Origin: Hordeum vulgare subsp. vulgare
Lineage: Eukaryota; Streptophyta; Magnoliopsida; Poales; Poaceae
Assembly: GCF_904849725.1 (NCBI RefSeq)
Contig: NC_058522.1
Span: 433,719,529-433,783,528, forward strand
Reading direction: 5' to 3'
DNA length: 64,000 nt
The notes beneath the pieces were generated by a model, which saw only the letters and a list, made by a program, of their open reading frames with translations, ran no database searches and was not told the origin of the DNA. Each line of letters opens with the position of its first letter. Positions within the stretch are counted from its first letter, which is position 1. Positions 47,977-60,832 of the stretch are shown here, in pieces. Made by a program: the position numbers and the translations under genes.

Positions 47977-49808
47977 TGTTGGGGAACGTCGCATGCGAAA
48001 CAAAAATTTTCCTACGCGCACGAAGACCTATCATGGTGATGTCCATCTACGAGAGGGGATTTCCGATCTACGTATCCTTGTAGATCGCACATCAGAAGCG
48101 TTAAGAAATGCGGTTGATGTAGTGGAACGTCCTCACATCCCTCGATCCGCCCCACGAACCGTCCCACGAACCGTCCTGCGATCCGTCCCACGATCCGCTC
48201 CGATCTAGTGCCGAACGGACGGCACCTCCGCGTTCAGCACACGTACAGCTCGACGATGATCTCGGCCTTCTTGATCCAGCAAGAGAGACATAGAGGTAGA
48301 TGAGTTCTCCGGCAGCGTGACGGCGCTCCGGAGGTTGGTGGTGATCTAATCTCAGCAGGGCTCTGCCCGAGCTCCGCAGAAACACGATCTAGAGGTAAAA
48401 CCGTGGAGGTATGTGGTCGGGCTGCCGTGGCAAAAGTTGTCTCAAATTAGCCCTAAAACCCCACTATATATAGGAGGGAGGGAGGGGAGGAGGCAGCCTC
48501 AAAACCTAAAGGTTTGGCCGAAATTGGAGGTGGAGGAGTCCTACTCCAATCCTACTTGGAGTAGGATTCCACCTTCCCACTTGGAAACTCTTTCCACCTT
48601 GTGTTTTTTCCTTCTCAAACCTTATGGGCCTTAGTGGGAACTTATTCCAGCCCACTAGGGGCTGGTTTATCTCTTCCCATAGCCCATGAGACCCCTTGGG
48701 GCGTGACACCCCTCCTGATGGTCCCCGGCACCCCTCCCGGCACTCCCAGTACACTACCGATGAGCCCGAAACTTTTCCGGTAATGCACGAAAACCTTCCG
48801 GTAACCAAATGAGGTCATCCTATATATCAATCTTCGTTTCCAGACCATTCCGGAAACCCTCGTGACGTCCCTGATCACATCCGGGACTCCGAACAACATT
48901 CGGTAACCAACCATATAACTCAAATATGCATAAAACAACGTCGAACATTAAGTGTGCAGACCCTGCGAGTTCGAGAACTATGTAGACATGACCCGAGAGA
49001 CTCCTCGGTCAATATCCAATAGCGGGACCTGGATGCCCATATTGGATCCTACATATTCTACGAAGATCTTATCGTTTGAACCTCAGTGCCAAGGATTCAT
49101 ATAATCCCGTATGTCATTCCCTTTGTCCTTCAGTATGTTACTTGCCTGAGATTCGATCGTTAGTATCCGCATACCTATTTCAATCTCGTTTACCGACAAG
49201 TCTCTTTACTCGTTCCGTAATACAAGATCCCGCAACTTACACTAAGTCACATTGCTTGCAAGGCTTGTGTGTGATGTTGTATTACCGAGTGGGCCCCGAG
49301 ATACCTCTCCGTCATACGGAGTGACAAATCCCAGTCTTGATCCATACTAACTCAACGAACACCTTCGGAGATACCTGTAGAGCATCTTTATAGTCACCCA
49401 GTTACGTTGCGACGTTTGATACACAAAAAGCATTCCTCCGGTGTCAGTGAGTTATATGATCTCATGGTCATAGGAACAAATACTTGACACGCAGAAAACA
49501 GTAGCAACAAAATGACACGATCAACATGCTACGTCTATTAGTTTGGGTCTAGTCCATCACATGATTCTCCTAATGATGTGATCCCGTTATCAAGTAACAA
49601 CACTTGCCTATGGCCAGGAAACCTTGACCATCTTTGATCAACGAGCTAGTCAACTAGAGGCTTACTAGGGACAGTGTTTTATCTATGTATCCACACAAGT
49701 ATTGTGTTTCCAATCAATACAATTATAGCATGGATAATAAACGCTTATCATGAACAAAGAAATATAATAATAACTAATTATTATTGCCTCTAGGGCATAT
49801 TTCCAACA
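47977..49808 (-). repeat. 3' LTR of element E
   Basis: In element orientation TGTTGGAAATATGCCC to ACGTTCCCCAACA. A TATATATA box lies near 48471. It differs from 54753-56584 mostly by transitions, about 16 in the first 470 bp by eye and fewer later. Confidence 0.94.
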
Positions 49809-49826
49809 GTCTCCCACTTGCACTAG
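49809..49826 (-). promoter_or_regulatory. Polypurine tract of element E
   Basis: In element orientation CTAGTGCAAGTGGGAGAC precedes the 3' LTR, matching that of element F. Confidence 0.8.
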
Positions 49827-49899
49827 AGTCAATAATCTAGTTCACATCACCATGTGATTTCAACGAATCCAACACCCATATAGTTCTGGGGTCTGATCA

Positions 49900-52800
49900 C
49901 GTCTTGCTCGTGAGAGAGGTTTTAGTCAATGGTTCTGAAACTTTCAGATCCGTGCGTTCTTTACAAATCTTTATGTCATCTTATAGATGCTGCTACTGCG
50001 TGCTATTCGGAAATGCTCCAAATATCTACTCTACTATACAAATCCGTTTCACTACTCATAGTTATTCGGATTAGTGTCAAAGCTTGCATCGACGTAACCC
50101 TTTACGACGAACTCTTTAACCACCTCCATAATCGAGAAAAAATTCCTTAGTCTATTTAGTTAGGATAATTTTGATCGCTGATCAGTGATTCAATCCTGGA
50201 TCACTGTGTGTACCTCTTAACAGACTTGCTGCAAGGCACACATCAGGTGCGGTACTCAGCATGGCATACTTTAGAGTCTACGGCTAAGGCATAGAAGACG
50301 ACCTTCGTCTATTCTCTTTATTCTGCCGTGGTCGGGTTTTGAGTCTTACTCAAATTCACACCTTACAACACAGTCAAGAACTCCTTCTTTGCTGATCTAT
50401 TTCGAATTCCTTCAAAAACTTGTCAAGGCATGCATCTTGTTGAAACTTCTATTAAGCGTTTTTACCTATCTCCATAGATCTTGATGCTCAACGTTCAAGT
50501 AGCTCAATCCAGGTATTCCTTTGAAAAACCCCTTTCAAACAACCTTTTATGCTTCATAGAAATTCTACATTACTTCTGATCAACAATATGTCAACCACAT
50601 ATACTTATCAGAAATTCTATAGTGCTCCCACTCACTTCTTTGGAAATACAAGTTTCTCATAAACCTTGTACAAACCCAAAATCTTTGATCATCTCATCAA
50701 AGTGTATATTGCAACTCCGAGATGCTTGCACCAGTCCATTGAAGGATCGCTGGAGCTTGCATACTTGTTAGTATCTTTAGGATCGACAAAACCTTCTGGT
50801 TGTATTACATACAATGTTTGCTCAAGGAAACCGTCGAGGAAACAATGTTTTGACATCCTATGTGCAATATTTCAAAAATAATGCAACAACTACTAACATA
50901 ATTCTAATAGACTTTTAGCATCGCTACGAGTGAGAAAATCTCACCATAGTCAACTGTTTGATCATGTCGGAAACATCTTTGTGACAAGTCGAGCTTTTCT
51001 TAATAGTGACTTATCACCATCGTCGTCTGTCTTCCTTTTAAAGATCCATCTTTACTCAATAGTCCTACGACCATCAAGTAGTTCTTCCAAAGTCTACACT
51101 TTGTTTTCATACATGAATCCTCTTTTGGATTTCATGGCCTCCAGCCATTTGTCAGAATCCGGGCCCACCATCGCTTCTCCGCTGCTCGTAGGTTCATTAT
51201 TTTTCAACAACATGACCACCAAGACAGGGTTACCATACCACTCTATAGTAGTACGCGACCTTGTCGACCTACGAGGTTTCTAGTAACTTGATATGAAGCT
51301 CAATGATCACCATCATCAACTTCCACTTCAATTGGTGTAGGCGCCACAGGAACAACCTCCTGTGCCCTGCTACACACTAGTCGAAGTGATGGTTCAATAA
51401 CCTCATCAAGTTCTATCATCCTCCCACTCAATTCTTTCCAGAGAAACCTTTCCTCAAGAAAGAACCCGTTTCTAGAAACAAACACTTTGCTTCCGGATCT
51501 GAGATAGGAGATGTATCCAACTGTTTTGGATATCTTATGAAGATGCATTTATCTGCTTTGGGTTCGAGCTTATCAGACTGAAACTTTTTCACATAAGCAT
51601 CGCAGCTCCAAACTTTCAAGAAACGACAGCTTAGATTTCTCTAAACCTTAGTCTATACTGTGTCATCTAAACGGAAATACGCGGTGCCCAATTTAAAGTG
51701 AATGCGGTTGTCTCTAATGCATAACCCATAAACGATAGTGGTAATTCGATAAGAGACATCATAGTATGCACCATATCAAATAGGGCATGGCTAAGACGTT
51801 CAGACACATCATCACACTATGGTGTTCCAGGTGGCATGAACTGCAAAACAATTTCCACATTGTCTTAACTTCGTACCAAAACTCGTAACTCAGATATTCA
51901 TCTCTATGATCATATCGTAGACTGTTTATCCTCTTGTCACGACGATCTTCACTCTAAAATAGCTTTGAACTTTTCAACATTTCAAACTTGTGATTCATCA
52001 AGTAAATACTCCTGTATCTACTCAAATCGTCAGTGAAGTAAGAACATAATGATATCCACTGCGTGCCTTAGCACTTATTGGACTGCACACATCAAAAATG
52101 CATTACCCCCAACAAGTTACTCTACTTGTTTCATGTGGCATGTTTTGCATCTCAAGTGATTCAAAATCAAGTGAGTCTAAACGATCCATCAGCATGGAGC
52201 TTCTTCATGCATTTTACACCAACATGACTCAAGTGGCAGTGCCACAACTAAGTGGTACTATCATTATTACTTTTTATCTTTTGACACTAATATTATGAAC
52301 ATGTGTAACACTACGATCGAGATTCAATAAACCATGGAGGGTAATTATTCAAGAAAATAGAATAATTATTATTCTTTTAAATGAATAATCGTATTGCAAC
52401 AAACACGATCCAATCATGTTCATGCTCAACGCCAACACCAAATAACAATTATTTGGGTTCCACCACCAATCCCGATGATAGAGGGAGCGTGCGACGTTTG
52501 ATCATATCAACCTTGGAAACACTTCCAACACGTATCGTCACCTCGCCTTTAGCTAGTCTCCGTTTATTCTGTAGCTTTCATTTCGTGTTACCAATCACTT
52601 AGCAACTGAACCGGTATCCAATACCCTCGCGCTACTAGGAGTACTAGTAAAGCACACATCAACATCATGTATATCAAATATACTACTTTCGACTTTGCCA
52701 GCCTACTTATCTACCAAGCATCTAGGGTAGCTCCACCTCAGTGACCATTCCCCTCATAACAGAAGCACTTAGTCTCGGGTTTGGGTTTAGACTTGGGTCT

Positions 52801-53510
52801 CTTCATTAGTGCAGCAACTGTTTTGCTGTTTCACGAAGTATCCCTTCTAGCCCTTGCCTTTCATGAAACTTAGTGGTTTTACTAACCATCAACCATTGAT
52901 GCTCCTTCTTGATTTCTACTTTCGCAGTGTCATACATCACGAATCTCTCAAGGATCATTGTATGTATCCTTGATATGTTATAGTTCATCACGAAGCTCTC
53001 ACAACTTGGTGGCAGTGACTTTGGAGAAACATCACTATCTCATCTGGAAGATTAAGTCCCACTTGATTCAAGTGATTGTCGTACTCAGACAATCTGAGCA
53101 CACGCTCAACGATTGAGTTTTTCTCCTTTACTTCATGGACAAAGAATCCTGTCGGAGGTCTCATACCTCTTAACAAGGGCACAAGCATGAAATCACAATT
53201 TCATCTCTTTAGAACATCACTCATGTTCCGTGACGTTTCAAAACGTCTTCGGCGCCACGCTTCTAAGCCATTAAGTATTTTGCACCGAACTATCGCGTAG
53301 TCATCAGAAACGTGTATGTCGGATGTTCACAACATCCACAGACGACGCTCGAGGTGCAGCACACTGAGTGGTGCATTAAGGACATAAGCCTTCTGCGCAG
53401 CAACGAGGACAATCCTTAGTTTTACAGACTCAGTCCGCAAAGTTTGCTACTATCAACTTTCAACTAAATTTTCTCTAGGAACATATTAAAAACAGTAGAG
53501 ATATAACGCA
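49900..53510 (-). pseudogene. Heavily decayed gag-pol of element E
   Basis: On the minus strand, scattered short blocks align with element F in the same order. Gag is at about 53510-52988 (for example NSIVERVLRLSEYDNHLNQVGLNLPDEI). An integrase-RT linker is at 51619-51428 (KVWSCDAYVKKF ... KCIFIRYPK) and 51548-51300. RT-like nucleotide similarity lies near 50930-51000 and RNase H towards 49900. No coding-strand frame exceeds 82 codons. Divergence from F is large, roughly 40 percent residue identity in the best gag block by eye. No protein can be made. Confidence 0.7.
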
Positions 53511-54752
53511 AGCTATATCATAATGCGCAAAGACCATTAGACTATGTTCATGACAATTAGTTCAATTAATCATATTACTTAAGAACTCCCACTCAAAAAG
53601 TACATCTCTCCAGTCATTTCAGTGGTACATGATCCAAATCCACTATCTCAAGCCGATCATCACGTGAGTCGAGAATAGTTTTAGTGGTAAGCATCGCTAT
53701 GCTAATCATATCAACTATAAGATTCATGCTCGACCTTTGGGTCTCATGTGTTCCGGGACCATGTCTGCACATGCTAGGCTTGTCAAGCTTAACCCGAGTG
53801 TTCTGCGTGTGCAACTGTTTTGCACCCGTTGTATGTGAACGTTGAGTGTATCACACCCGATCATCACGTGGTGTCTCGAAACGAAGAACTATCGCAATGG
53901 TGCACAGTCAGGGAGAACACAATTTCGTCTTGAAATTTTAGCGAGAGATCACCTCATAATGCTACCGTCGTTCTAAGCAATATGAGGTGCATAAAGGATT
54001 AACATCACATGCAATTCATAAGTGACATGATATGGCCACCATCATGTGCTTCTTGATCTCCATCACCAAAGCACTGGCACGATCTTCTTGTCACCGGCGT
54101 CACACCATGATCTCCATCAATGTGTCTCCATCGGGGTTGTCGTGCTACTCATGCTATTACTACTAAAGCTACGTCCTAGCAATATAGTAAACACATCTGC
54201 AAGCACAAACGTTAGTTTAAAGACAACCCTATGGCTCCTGCCGGTTGCCGTACCATCGACGTGCAAGTCGATATTAACTATTACAACATGATCATCTCAT
54301 ACATCCAATATATCACATCACATTGTTGGCCATATCACATCACAAGCATACCCTGCAAAAACAAGTTAGACGTCCTCTAATTGTTGTTGCATGTTTTACG
54401 TGGTGACCATGGGTATCTAGTAGGATCGCATCTTACTTACGCAAACACCTCAACGGAGATATATGAATTGCTATTTAACCTCATCCAAGGACCTCCTCGG
54501 TCAAATCCGATTCAATTAAAGTTGGAGAAACCGACACTGGCCGGTCATCTTTGAGCAACGGAGTTACTCGTAGCGATGAAACCAGTCTCTCGTAAGCGTA
54601 CGAGTAATGTCGGTGCGAGCCGCTTCGATCCAACAATACTGCGGAATCAAGAAAAGACTAAGGAGGGCAGCAAAATGCACATCACCGCCCACAAAAACTT
54701 TTCTGTTCTACTCGAGATTACATCTACGCATGAACGTAGCTCATGCTGCCAC
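53511..54752 (-). other. Untranslated leader of element E
   Basis: Retains the leader lost from element F. Directly after the LTR, in element orientation, is GTGGCAGCATGAGC, at the PBS position. It only loosely resembles the initiator-Met primer site TGGTATCAGAGC usual for this family, so the PBS may be degenerate or different. Confidence 0.6.
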
Positions 54753-56584
54753 TGTTGGGGGACGTCGCATGCGAAACAAAAGTTTTCCTACGCGCACGAA
54801 GACCTATCATAGTGATGTCCATCTACGAGAGGGGATTTCCGATCTACGTACCCTTGTAGATCGCACAGCAGAAGCGTTAAGAAACGTGGTTGATGTAGTG
54901 GAACGTCCTCATGTCCCTCGATCCGCCCCGCGAACCGTCCCACGAACCGTCCTGCGATCCGTCCCACGATCCGCTCCGATCTAGTGCCGAACGGACGGCA
55001 CCTCCGCGTTCAGCACACGTACAGCTCGACGATGATCTCGGCCTTCTTGATCCAGCAAGAGAGACGGAGAGGTAGATGAGTTCTCCGGCAGCGTGACGGC
55101 GCTCCGGAGGTTGGTGGTGATCTAATCTCAGCAGGGCTCCGCCCGAGCTCCGCAGAAACGCGATCTAGAGGTAAAACCGTGGAGGTATGTGGTCGGGCTG
55201 CCGTGGAAAAAGTTGTCTCAAATCAGCCCTAAAACCCCACTATATATAGGAGGGAGGGAGGGGAGGAGGCAGCCTCAAAACCTAAAGGTTTGGCCGAAAT
55301 TGGAGGCGGAGGAGTCCTACTCCAATCCTACTTGGAGTAGGATTCCACCTTCCCACTTGGAAACTCTTTCCACCTTGTGTTTTTTCCTTCTCAAACCTTA
55401 TGGGCCTTAGTGGGAACTTATTCCAGCCCACTAGGGGCTGGTTTATCTCTTACCATAGCCCGTGAGACCCCTTGGGGCGTGACACCCCTCCTGATGGTCC
55501 CCGGCACCCCTCCCGGCACTCCCAGTACACTACCGATGAGCTCGAAACTTTTCCGGTAATGCACGAAAACCTTCCGTTAACCAAATGAGGTCATCCTATA
55601 TATCAATCTTCGTTTCCGGACCATTCCGGAAACCCTCGTGACGTCCGTGATCTCATCCGGGACTCCGAACAACATTCGGTAACCAACCATATAACTCAAA
55701 TACGCATAAAACAACGTCGAACCTTAAGTGCGCAGACCCTGCGGGTTCGAGAACTATGTAGACATGACCCGAGAGACTCCTCGGTCAATATCCAATAGCG
55801 GGATCTGGATGCCCATATTGGATCCTCCATATTCTACGAAGATCTTATCGTTTGAACCTCAGTGCCAAGGATTCATATAATCCCTTATGTCATTCTCTCT
55901 GTCCTTCAGTATGTTACTTGCCTGAGATTCGATCGTTAGTATCCGCATACCTATTTCAATCTCGTTTACCGACAAGTCTCTTTACTCGTTCCGTAATACA
56001 AGATCCCGCAACTTACACTAAGTCACATTGCTTGCAAGGCTTGTGTGTGATGTTGTATTACCGAGTGGGCCCCGAGATACCTCTCCGTCATACGGAGTGA
56101 CAAATCCCAGTCTTGATCCATACTAACTCAACGAACACCTTCGGAGATACCTGTAGAGCATCTTTATAGTCACCCAGTTATGTTGCGACGTTTGATACAC
56201 ACAAAGCATTCCTCCGGTGTCAGTGAGTTATATGATCTCATGGTCATAGGAACAAATACTTGACACGCAGAAAACAGTAGCAACAAAATGACACGATCAA
56301 CATGCTACGTCTATTAGTTTGGGTCTAGTCCATCACATGATTCTCCTAATGATGTGATCCCGTTATCAAGTAACAACACTTGCCTATGGCCAGGAAACCT
56401 TGACCATCTTTGATCAACGAGCTAGTCAACTAGAGGCTTACTAGGGACAGTGTTTTGTCTATGTATCCACACAAGTATTGTGTTTCCAATCAATACAATT
56501 ATAGCATGGATAATAAACGATTATCATGAACAAAGAAATATAATAATAACTAATTATTATTGCCTCTAGGGCATATTTCCAACA
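54753..56584 (-). repeat. 5' LTR of element E
   Basis: 1832 bp, the same length as the 3' LTR, with a TATATATA box near 55245 in inverse orientation. It is followed by the TSD ATTGC and then the interrupted protease frame of element C. Confidence 0.94.
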
Positions 56585-59500
56585 ATTGCACCTGCTGAGT
56601 TAGAACCCATTGATGTCACTATTATGCTAGCTAATAGAGACACTATCTGCCCTCTAGGAATTGTGAGGGACGTAGAAGTCCTGTGCGGTAAGATGAAGTA
56701 TCCTACTGATTTCCTCGTCCTTGGTACTGCACAAGATAGCTTTTGTCCCATCATATTTGGTAGGTCCTTTCTCAACACTGTCAATGCTCACATTGATTGC
56801 ATTAAGCAGACTGTCACAGTTAGTTTCGAGGGTGTGTCTCATAAATTTAACTTCTCCAAGTTTGGAAGACAACCCATGAAAAAGAGTCGTCTGGTAGGGA
56901 TGAAATCATTGCTCTTGCCTCTATTGCCGTACCTCCTACGGATCCTTTAGAGCAATATCTTCTTGAGCATGAAAACGATATGCATATGGAGGAGAGAGAT
57001 GAGATAGATAAAATTGCCTTAGAACAATATCCTATTCTCAAGAATAATCTGCCTTTTGAACTGCTTGGGGATCCCCCCCACCAAAGGGGGATCCTGTGTT
57101 CGAGCTTAAACAGTTGCCTAATACTCTTAAGTATGCCTATCTTGATGAGAAGGAGATATATCCTGTTATTATTAGTGCCCTCCTCTCAGAGCAAGAAGAG
57201 AAGAAGTTACTAAGAACTCTGAGGAAGCACCGTGCTGCTATTGGATATACTCTTGATGATCTTAAGGGTATTAGTCCTACTCTATGTCAACACAAGATTA
57301 AAACTGATCCTGACTTTAAACCAGTTGTTGATCATCAAAGGAGATTAAATCCTAAGATGAAAGAGGTCGTTAGAAAAGAAATATTAAAGCTTCTGGAAGG
57401 AGGAATCATTTATCCTGTTGCTCATAGTGATTGGGTAAGTCCAGTACATTGCGTACCTAAGAAGGGAGGTATCACCGTCGTTCCTAATGATAAAGATGAA
57501 CTAATCCCGCAAAGGATTATTACCGGCTATAGGATGGTGATAGACTTCCGGAAACTGAACAAGGCAACCAGGAAAGATCATTATCCTTTGCCGTTTATCG
57601 ACCAAATGCTAGAAAGGCTATCAAAACACACACACTTCTGCTTTCTAGACGGTTATTCAGGTTTCTTGCAAATACCTGTTGCACAATGTGATCAGGAGAA
57701 AACCACTTTAACCTGCCCCTTCGGTACCTTTGCTTATAGACGTATGCCTTTTGTCTTATGTAATGCACCGGCCACCTTTCAAAGATGTATGATGGCTATA
57801 TTCTCTGACTTTTGTGAAAAGATTGTCGAGGTTTTCGTGGATGACTTCTCCATTTACGGGTCTTCCTTTGATGATTGCCTCAGCAACCTTGATCAGGTCT
57901 TACAAAGATGCGAAGATACCAACCTCGTCTTGAATTGGGAGAAGTGCCACTTTATGGTTAATGAAGGCATCGTCTTAGGACACAAAATCTTTGAAAGAGG
58001 CATTGAAGTTGATAAGGCTAAGGTTGATGCAATTGAGAAAATGCCTTGCCCCACAGATATAAGAGGTATACGAAGTTTCCTAGGTCATGCTGGTTTCTAT
58101 AGAAGGTTTATTAAAGACTTCTCTAAGATTTCTAGGCCTCTTACCAACCTCTTGCAGAAGGATGTTCTTTTTGTTTTTGATGAGGATTGTGAGGAAGCCT
58201 TTGAAATAGTTAAGAAGGCTTTGATAACCGCACCTATTGTTCAACCACCTGACTGGAACTTGCCCTTTGAAATCATGTGTGACGCTAGTGATTATGCTGT
58301 TGGTGCTGTTCTAGGACAAAGAGTTGACAAGAAGTTGAATGTTATTCACTACGCTAGTAAAACTCTAGACAGTGCCCAAAGAAACTACGCCACTACGGAG
58401 AAGGAATTTTTAGCAGTCGTGTTTGCATGTGAAAAGTTTAGATCTTATATAGTTGACTCTAAAGTCACTATTCACTCTGATCATGCTGCTATTAAGTACC
58501 TTTTGGAGAAGAAGGACGCTAAGCCTAGGCTGATCAGATGGGTTCTCCTGCTACAGGAATTTGATTTGCACGTCGTTGACCGAAAGGGTGCTGATAACCC
58601 CGTAGCAGATAACTTGTTTAGGCTAGAGAATGTCCTTGATGACCCACTACCTATTGATGACAGCTTTCCTGATGAGCAACTAGATGTCATTCACACTTCA
58701 CATAGTGCACCGTGGTATGCCGATTACGCAAACTATATCGTAGCCAAATACATACCACCCAGTTTCACCTATCAGCAAAAGAAGAAATTCTTCTTTGATT
58801 TGAGACACTACTTTTGTGCCTGAAAGGAGTAGCTGGTGTTATTAGACGTTGTGTGCCTGAACATGAACAAGGACAGATCTTGCAGAAGTGTCATTCCGAA
58901 GCCTACGGAGGACACCATGTTGGAGATAGAACTACTCATAAGGTATTGCAATCATGTTTCTATTGGCCCACTCTCTTCAAGGATGCCCGTAAGTTTGTCT
59001 TGTCTTGTGACGGATGCCAAAGAATAGGGAATATCAGTAAGCGTCAGGAAATGCCTATGAACTATTCACTTGTCATTGAACCATTTGTTGTCTGGGGCTT
59101 TGATTATATGGGACCTTTCCCGAGTTCCAATGGGTACACTCACATCTTAGTTGCTGTGGATTACGTTACTAAGTGGGTAGAAGCTATCCCCACTAAAAAT
59201 GCTGATCACCACACCTCTATTAAGATGCTTAAAGAAGTCATTTTCCCAAGATTTGGAGTCCCTAGATATTTGATGACTGATGGCGGTTCACACTTCATTC
59301 ATGGTGTTTTCCACAAGATGCTAGCTAAGTATGATGTCAACCATAGAGTTGCATCTCCTTATCATCCTCAGTCTAGTGGTCAAGTGGAGTTGAGTAATAG
59401 GGAGATCAAGTTGATCCTACAAAAGACCGTCAATAGATCTCGAAAGAACTGGTCTAGCAAACTTGAGGATGCACTATGGGCTTATAGGACTACTTATAAG

Positions 59501-60128
59501 AATCCCATGGGTATGTCACCGTATAAAACGGTTTACGGTAAGGCCTGTCATTTACCTCTTGAGCTGGAACACAAAGCTTATTGGGCAATCAAAGAGCTCA
59601 ACTTTGATTTCAAACTTGCCGGTGAGAAGCGGTTGTTTGATATCAGCTCATTAGATGAATGGAGGGCCTAGGCATATGAGAATGCTAAGTTGTTCAAGGA
59701 AAAGGTTAAGAGATGGCACGACAAACGAATATAGAAACGAGAGTTCAATGTAGGTGATTATGTCCTGCTATACAATTCTCGTTTGAGATTCTTTGTAGGC
59801 AAGCTTCTCTCTAAATGGGAAGGTCCTTATGTTATCGAGGAAGTATATCATTCCGGTGCCATCAAAATCAATAACACGGAAGGAAATTTTCCTAGAGTGG
59901 TAACTGGGCAAAGAATCAAGCATTACATCTTTGGTACTCCCATAAATGTTGAGACCAATATCATCAATGTCATAACTCCAGAGGAGTACATAAGGGATGT
60001 TTATCAGCCAGTTTCAGACCTTGAAAACGAAGAAGTATCTGTTTCGGTAAGAAATTGGACTCCGATGCTTTTCCAATAGGAAATTTCCTCCGTTTTGGAA
60101 TTTTTGGAAAATTAGAAAAATAAAAAGC

Positions 60129-60227
60129 AGCCCGGAGAGCGCACGAGGCGGCCACAAGACCTGCCACCGCCCCTACCCCCTGGTGGCGGAGGACAAGCTT
60201 GTGGGCACCTCGTGTGCCTCCCGGACT
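60129..60227 (+). other. About 100-nt hairpin between pol and the extra ORF (element C)
   Basis: Arms include CCGG/CCGG, GCACGAGG/CCTCGTGTGC, CCACAAG/CTTGTGG and GCCACC/GGTGGC, 99 nt in all. It begins 50 nt after the pol stop and ends 137 nt before the extra ORF's ATG. A TATATACTCGCCCGAAGG string follows at about 60271. Confidence 0.8.
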
Positions 60228-60363
60228 CCATTTTCTTGCAGAGCACTCCTTCTGGTCCAGAAAAAAATCAATATATACTCGCCCGAAGGTTTTGATCTCC
60301 GTATTGCGGAGTTTTCCTCTGTTTTCGTTTCGAGCTTGTTGTCTGCCGCAGATCTAGGTCAAG

Positions 60364-60780
60364 ATGTCTTCTTAGGATTCAGAGGGGGAGAGCTATGTGG
60401 CTAACTACCTTTCTAACCCCAAGGTCTATGGGGACCTGGAACCATATGGCTGGACCACTGACGAGGAAGAGGACTATGAGCCCAAGGGGAAGGAACAAAC
60501 GAGTTCTGATGACGAGGAGGCTCCTCTACATCAACCTGGACGCACTCCGGTGGAGTTCAAGAAGTCAAGCCTCCCTGACCATAGGAAGAAGCCTAAGACC
60601 TTGTTTATCCTTTCTCTTTTCTTGCAGGAGAGTAAGCAGGAACTTTGCCATAGAGTGTTGAAACTTGAGGAGGAAAATGACGATCTAAGGGAGCAGAACT
60701 TTTTGCTCAAGTGGAAATTAGACAAGCTCAAGACTGCTTCAAGAACTCCACCACCTTCACCATCAAAGGAAGACAACTAA
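60364..60780 (+). pseudogene. Extra ORF after pol (env position) in element C
   Basis: The ATG at 60364 gives MSS, then a TAG (60373-60375), then an open frame DSEGESYVANYLSNPKVYG to KEDN and TAA at 60780, 127 codons counted from 60397. It is acidic (TDEEEDYEPKGK, SSDDEEAPL) in the first half, with a coiled coil later (RVLKLEEENDDLREQNFLL), and ends TPPPSPSKEDN. No membrane segment. The stop may be a recent CAG to TAG change. CTGCCGCAG, a likely 3' splice site, lies just before the ATG. Function is unknown; it occupies the position of env-like genes in Athila relatives. Confidence 0.6.
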
Positions 60781-60790
60781 GCATTGGTAT

Positions 60791-60832
60791 GGGCAATCCC
60801 CTTGGCTTCTGCCAAGCTTGGGGGAGTTGCCC
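60791..60832 (+). other. PPT-like hairpin after the extra ORF of element C
   Basis: Stem blocks GGGCAA/TTGCCC, TCCCC/GGGGA and TTGGC/GCCAA. The 3' arm contains AAGCTTGGGGGAGTTG, identical to the true PPT plus the following bases at 62304-62319. Confidence 0.8.

Larger units (their letters stand above)
47977..56584 (-). mobile_element. Copia retrotransposon, Angela-like (element E)
   Basis: 8608 bp with TSD ATTGC (47972-47976 and 56585-56589). Two LTRs of exactly 1832 bp bound a 4944-bp interior colinear with element F but strongly decayed. It is inserted in the protease coding region of element C. The complete structure with a TSD shows a normal integration. Confidence 0.95.
46722..60079 (+). 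pseudogene. gag-pol polyprotein of element C, broken and split by element E
   Basis: Starts METVPLRSLFG at 46722 and ends at the TAG 60077-60079. An in-frame TGA lies at 46875-46877 (Gly in element A). Capsid homology runs to about 47690, then a frame change. The protease part (CDMGASVSAIP near 47910) is cut by Copia element E at 47977 and resumes at 56585. RT and RNase H are open at 57096-58823 with [12 protein letters not shown] near 57840 and [11 protein letters not shown] near 58275. About 20 bp are lost near 58815 and shift the frame. Integrase (HSEAYGGHH ... [27 protein letters not shown]) is at 58814-59671. Late stops are TAG at 59669-59671 and 59732-59734. It aligns with element A end to end. 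Confidence 0.93.
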
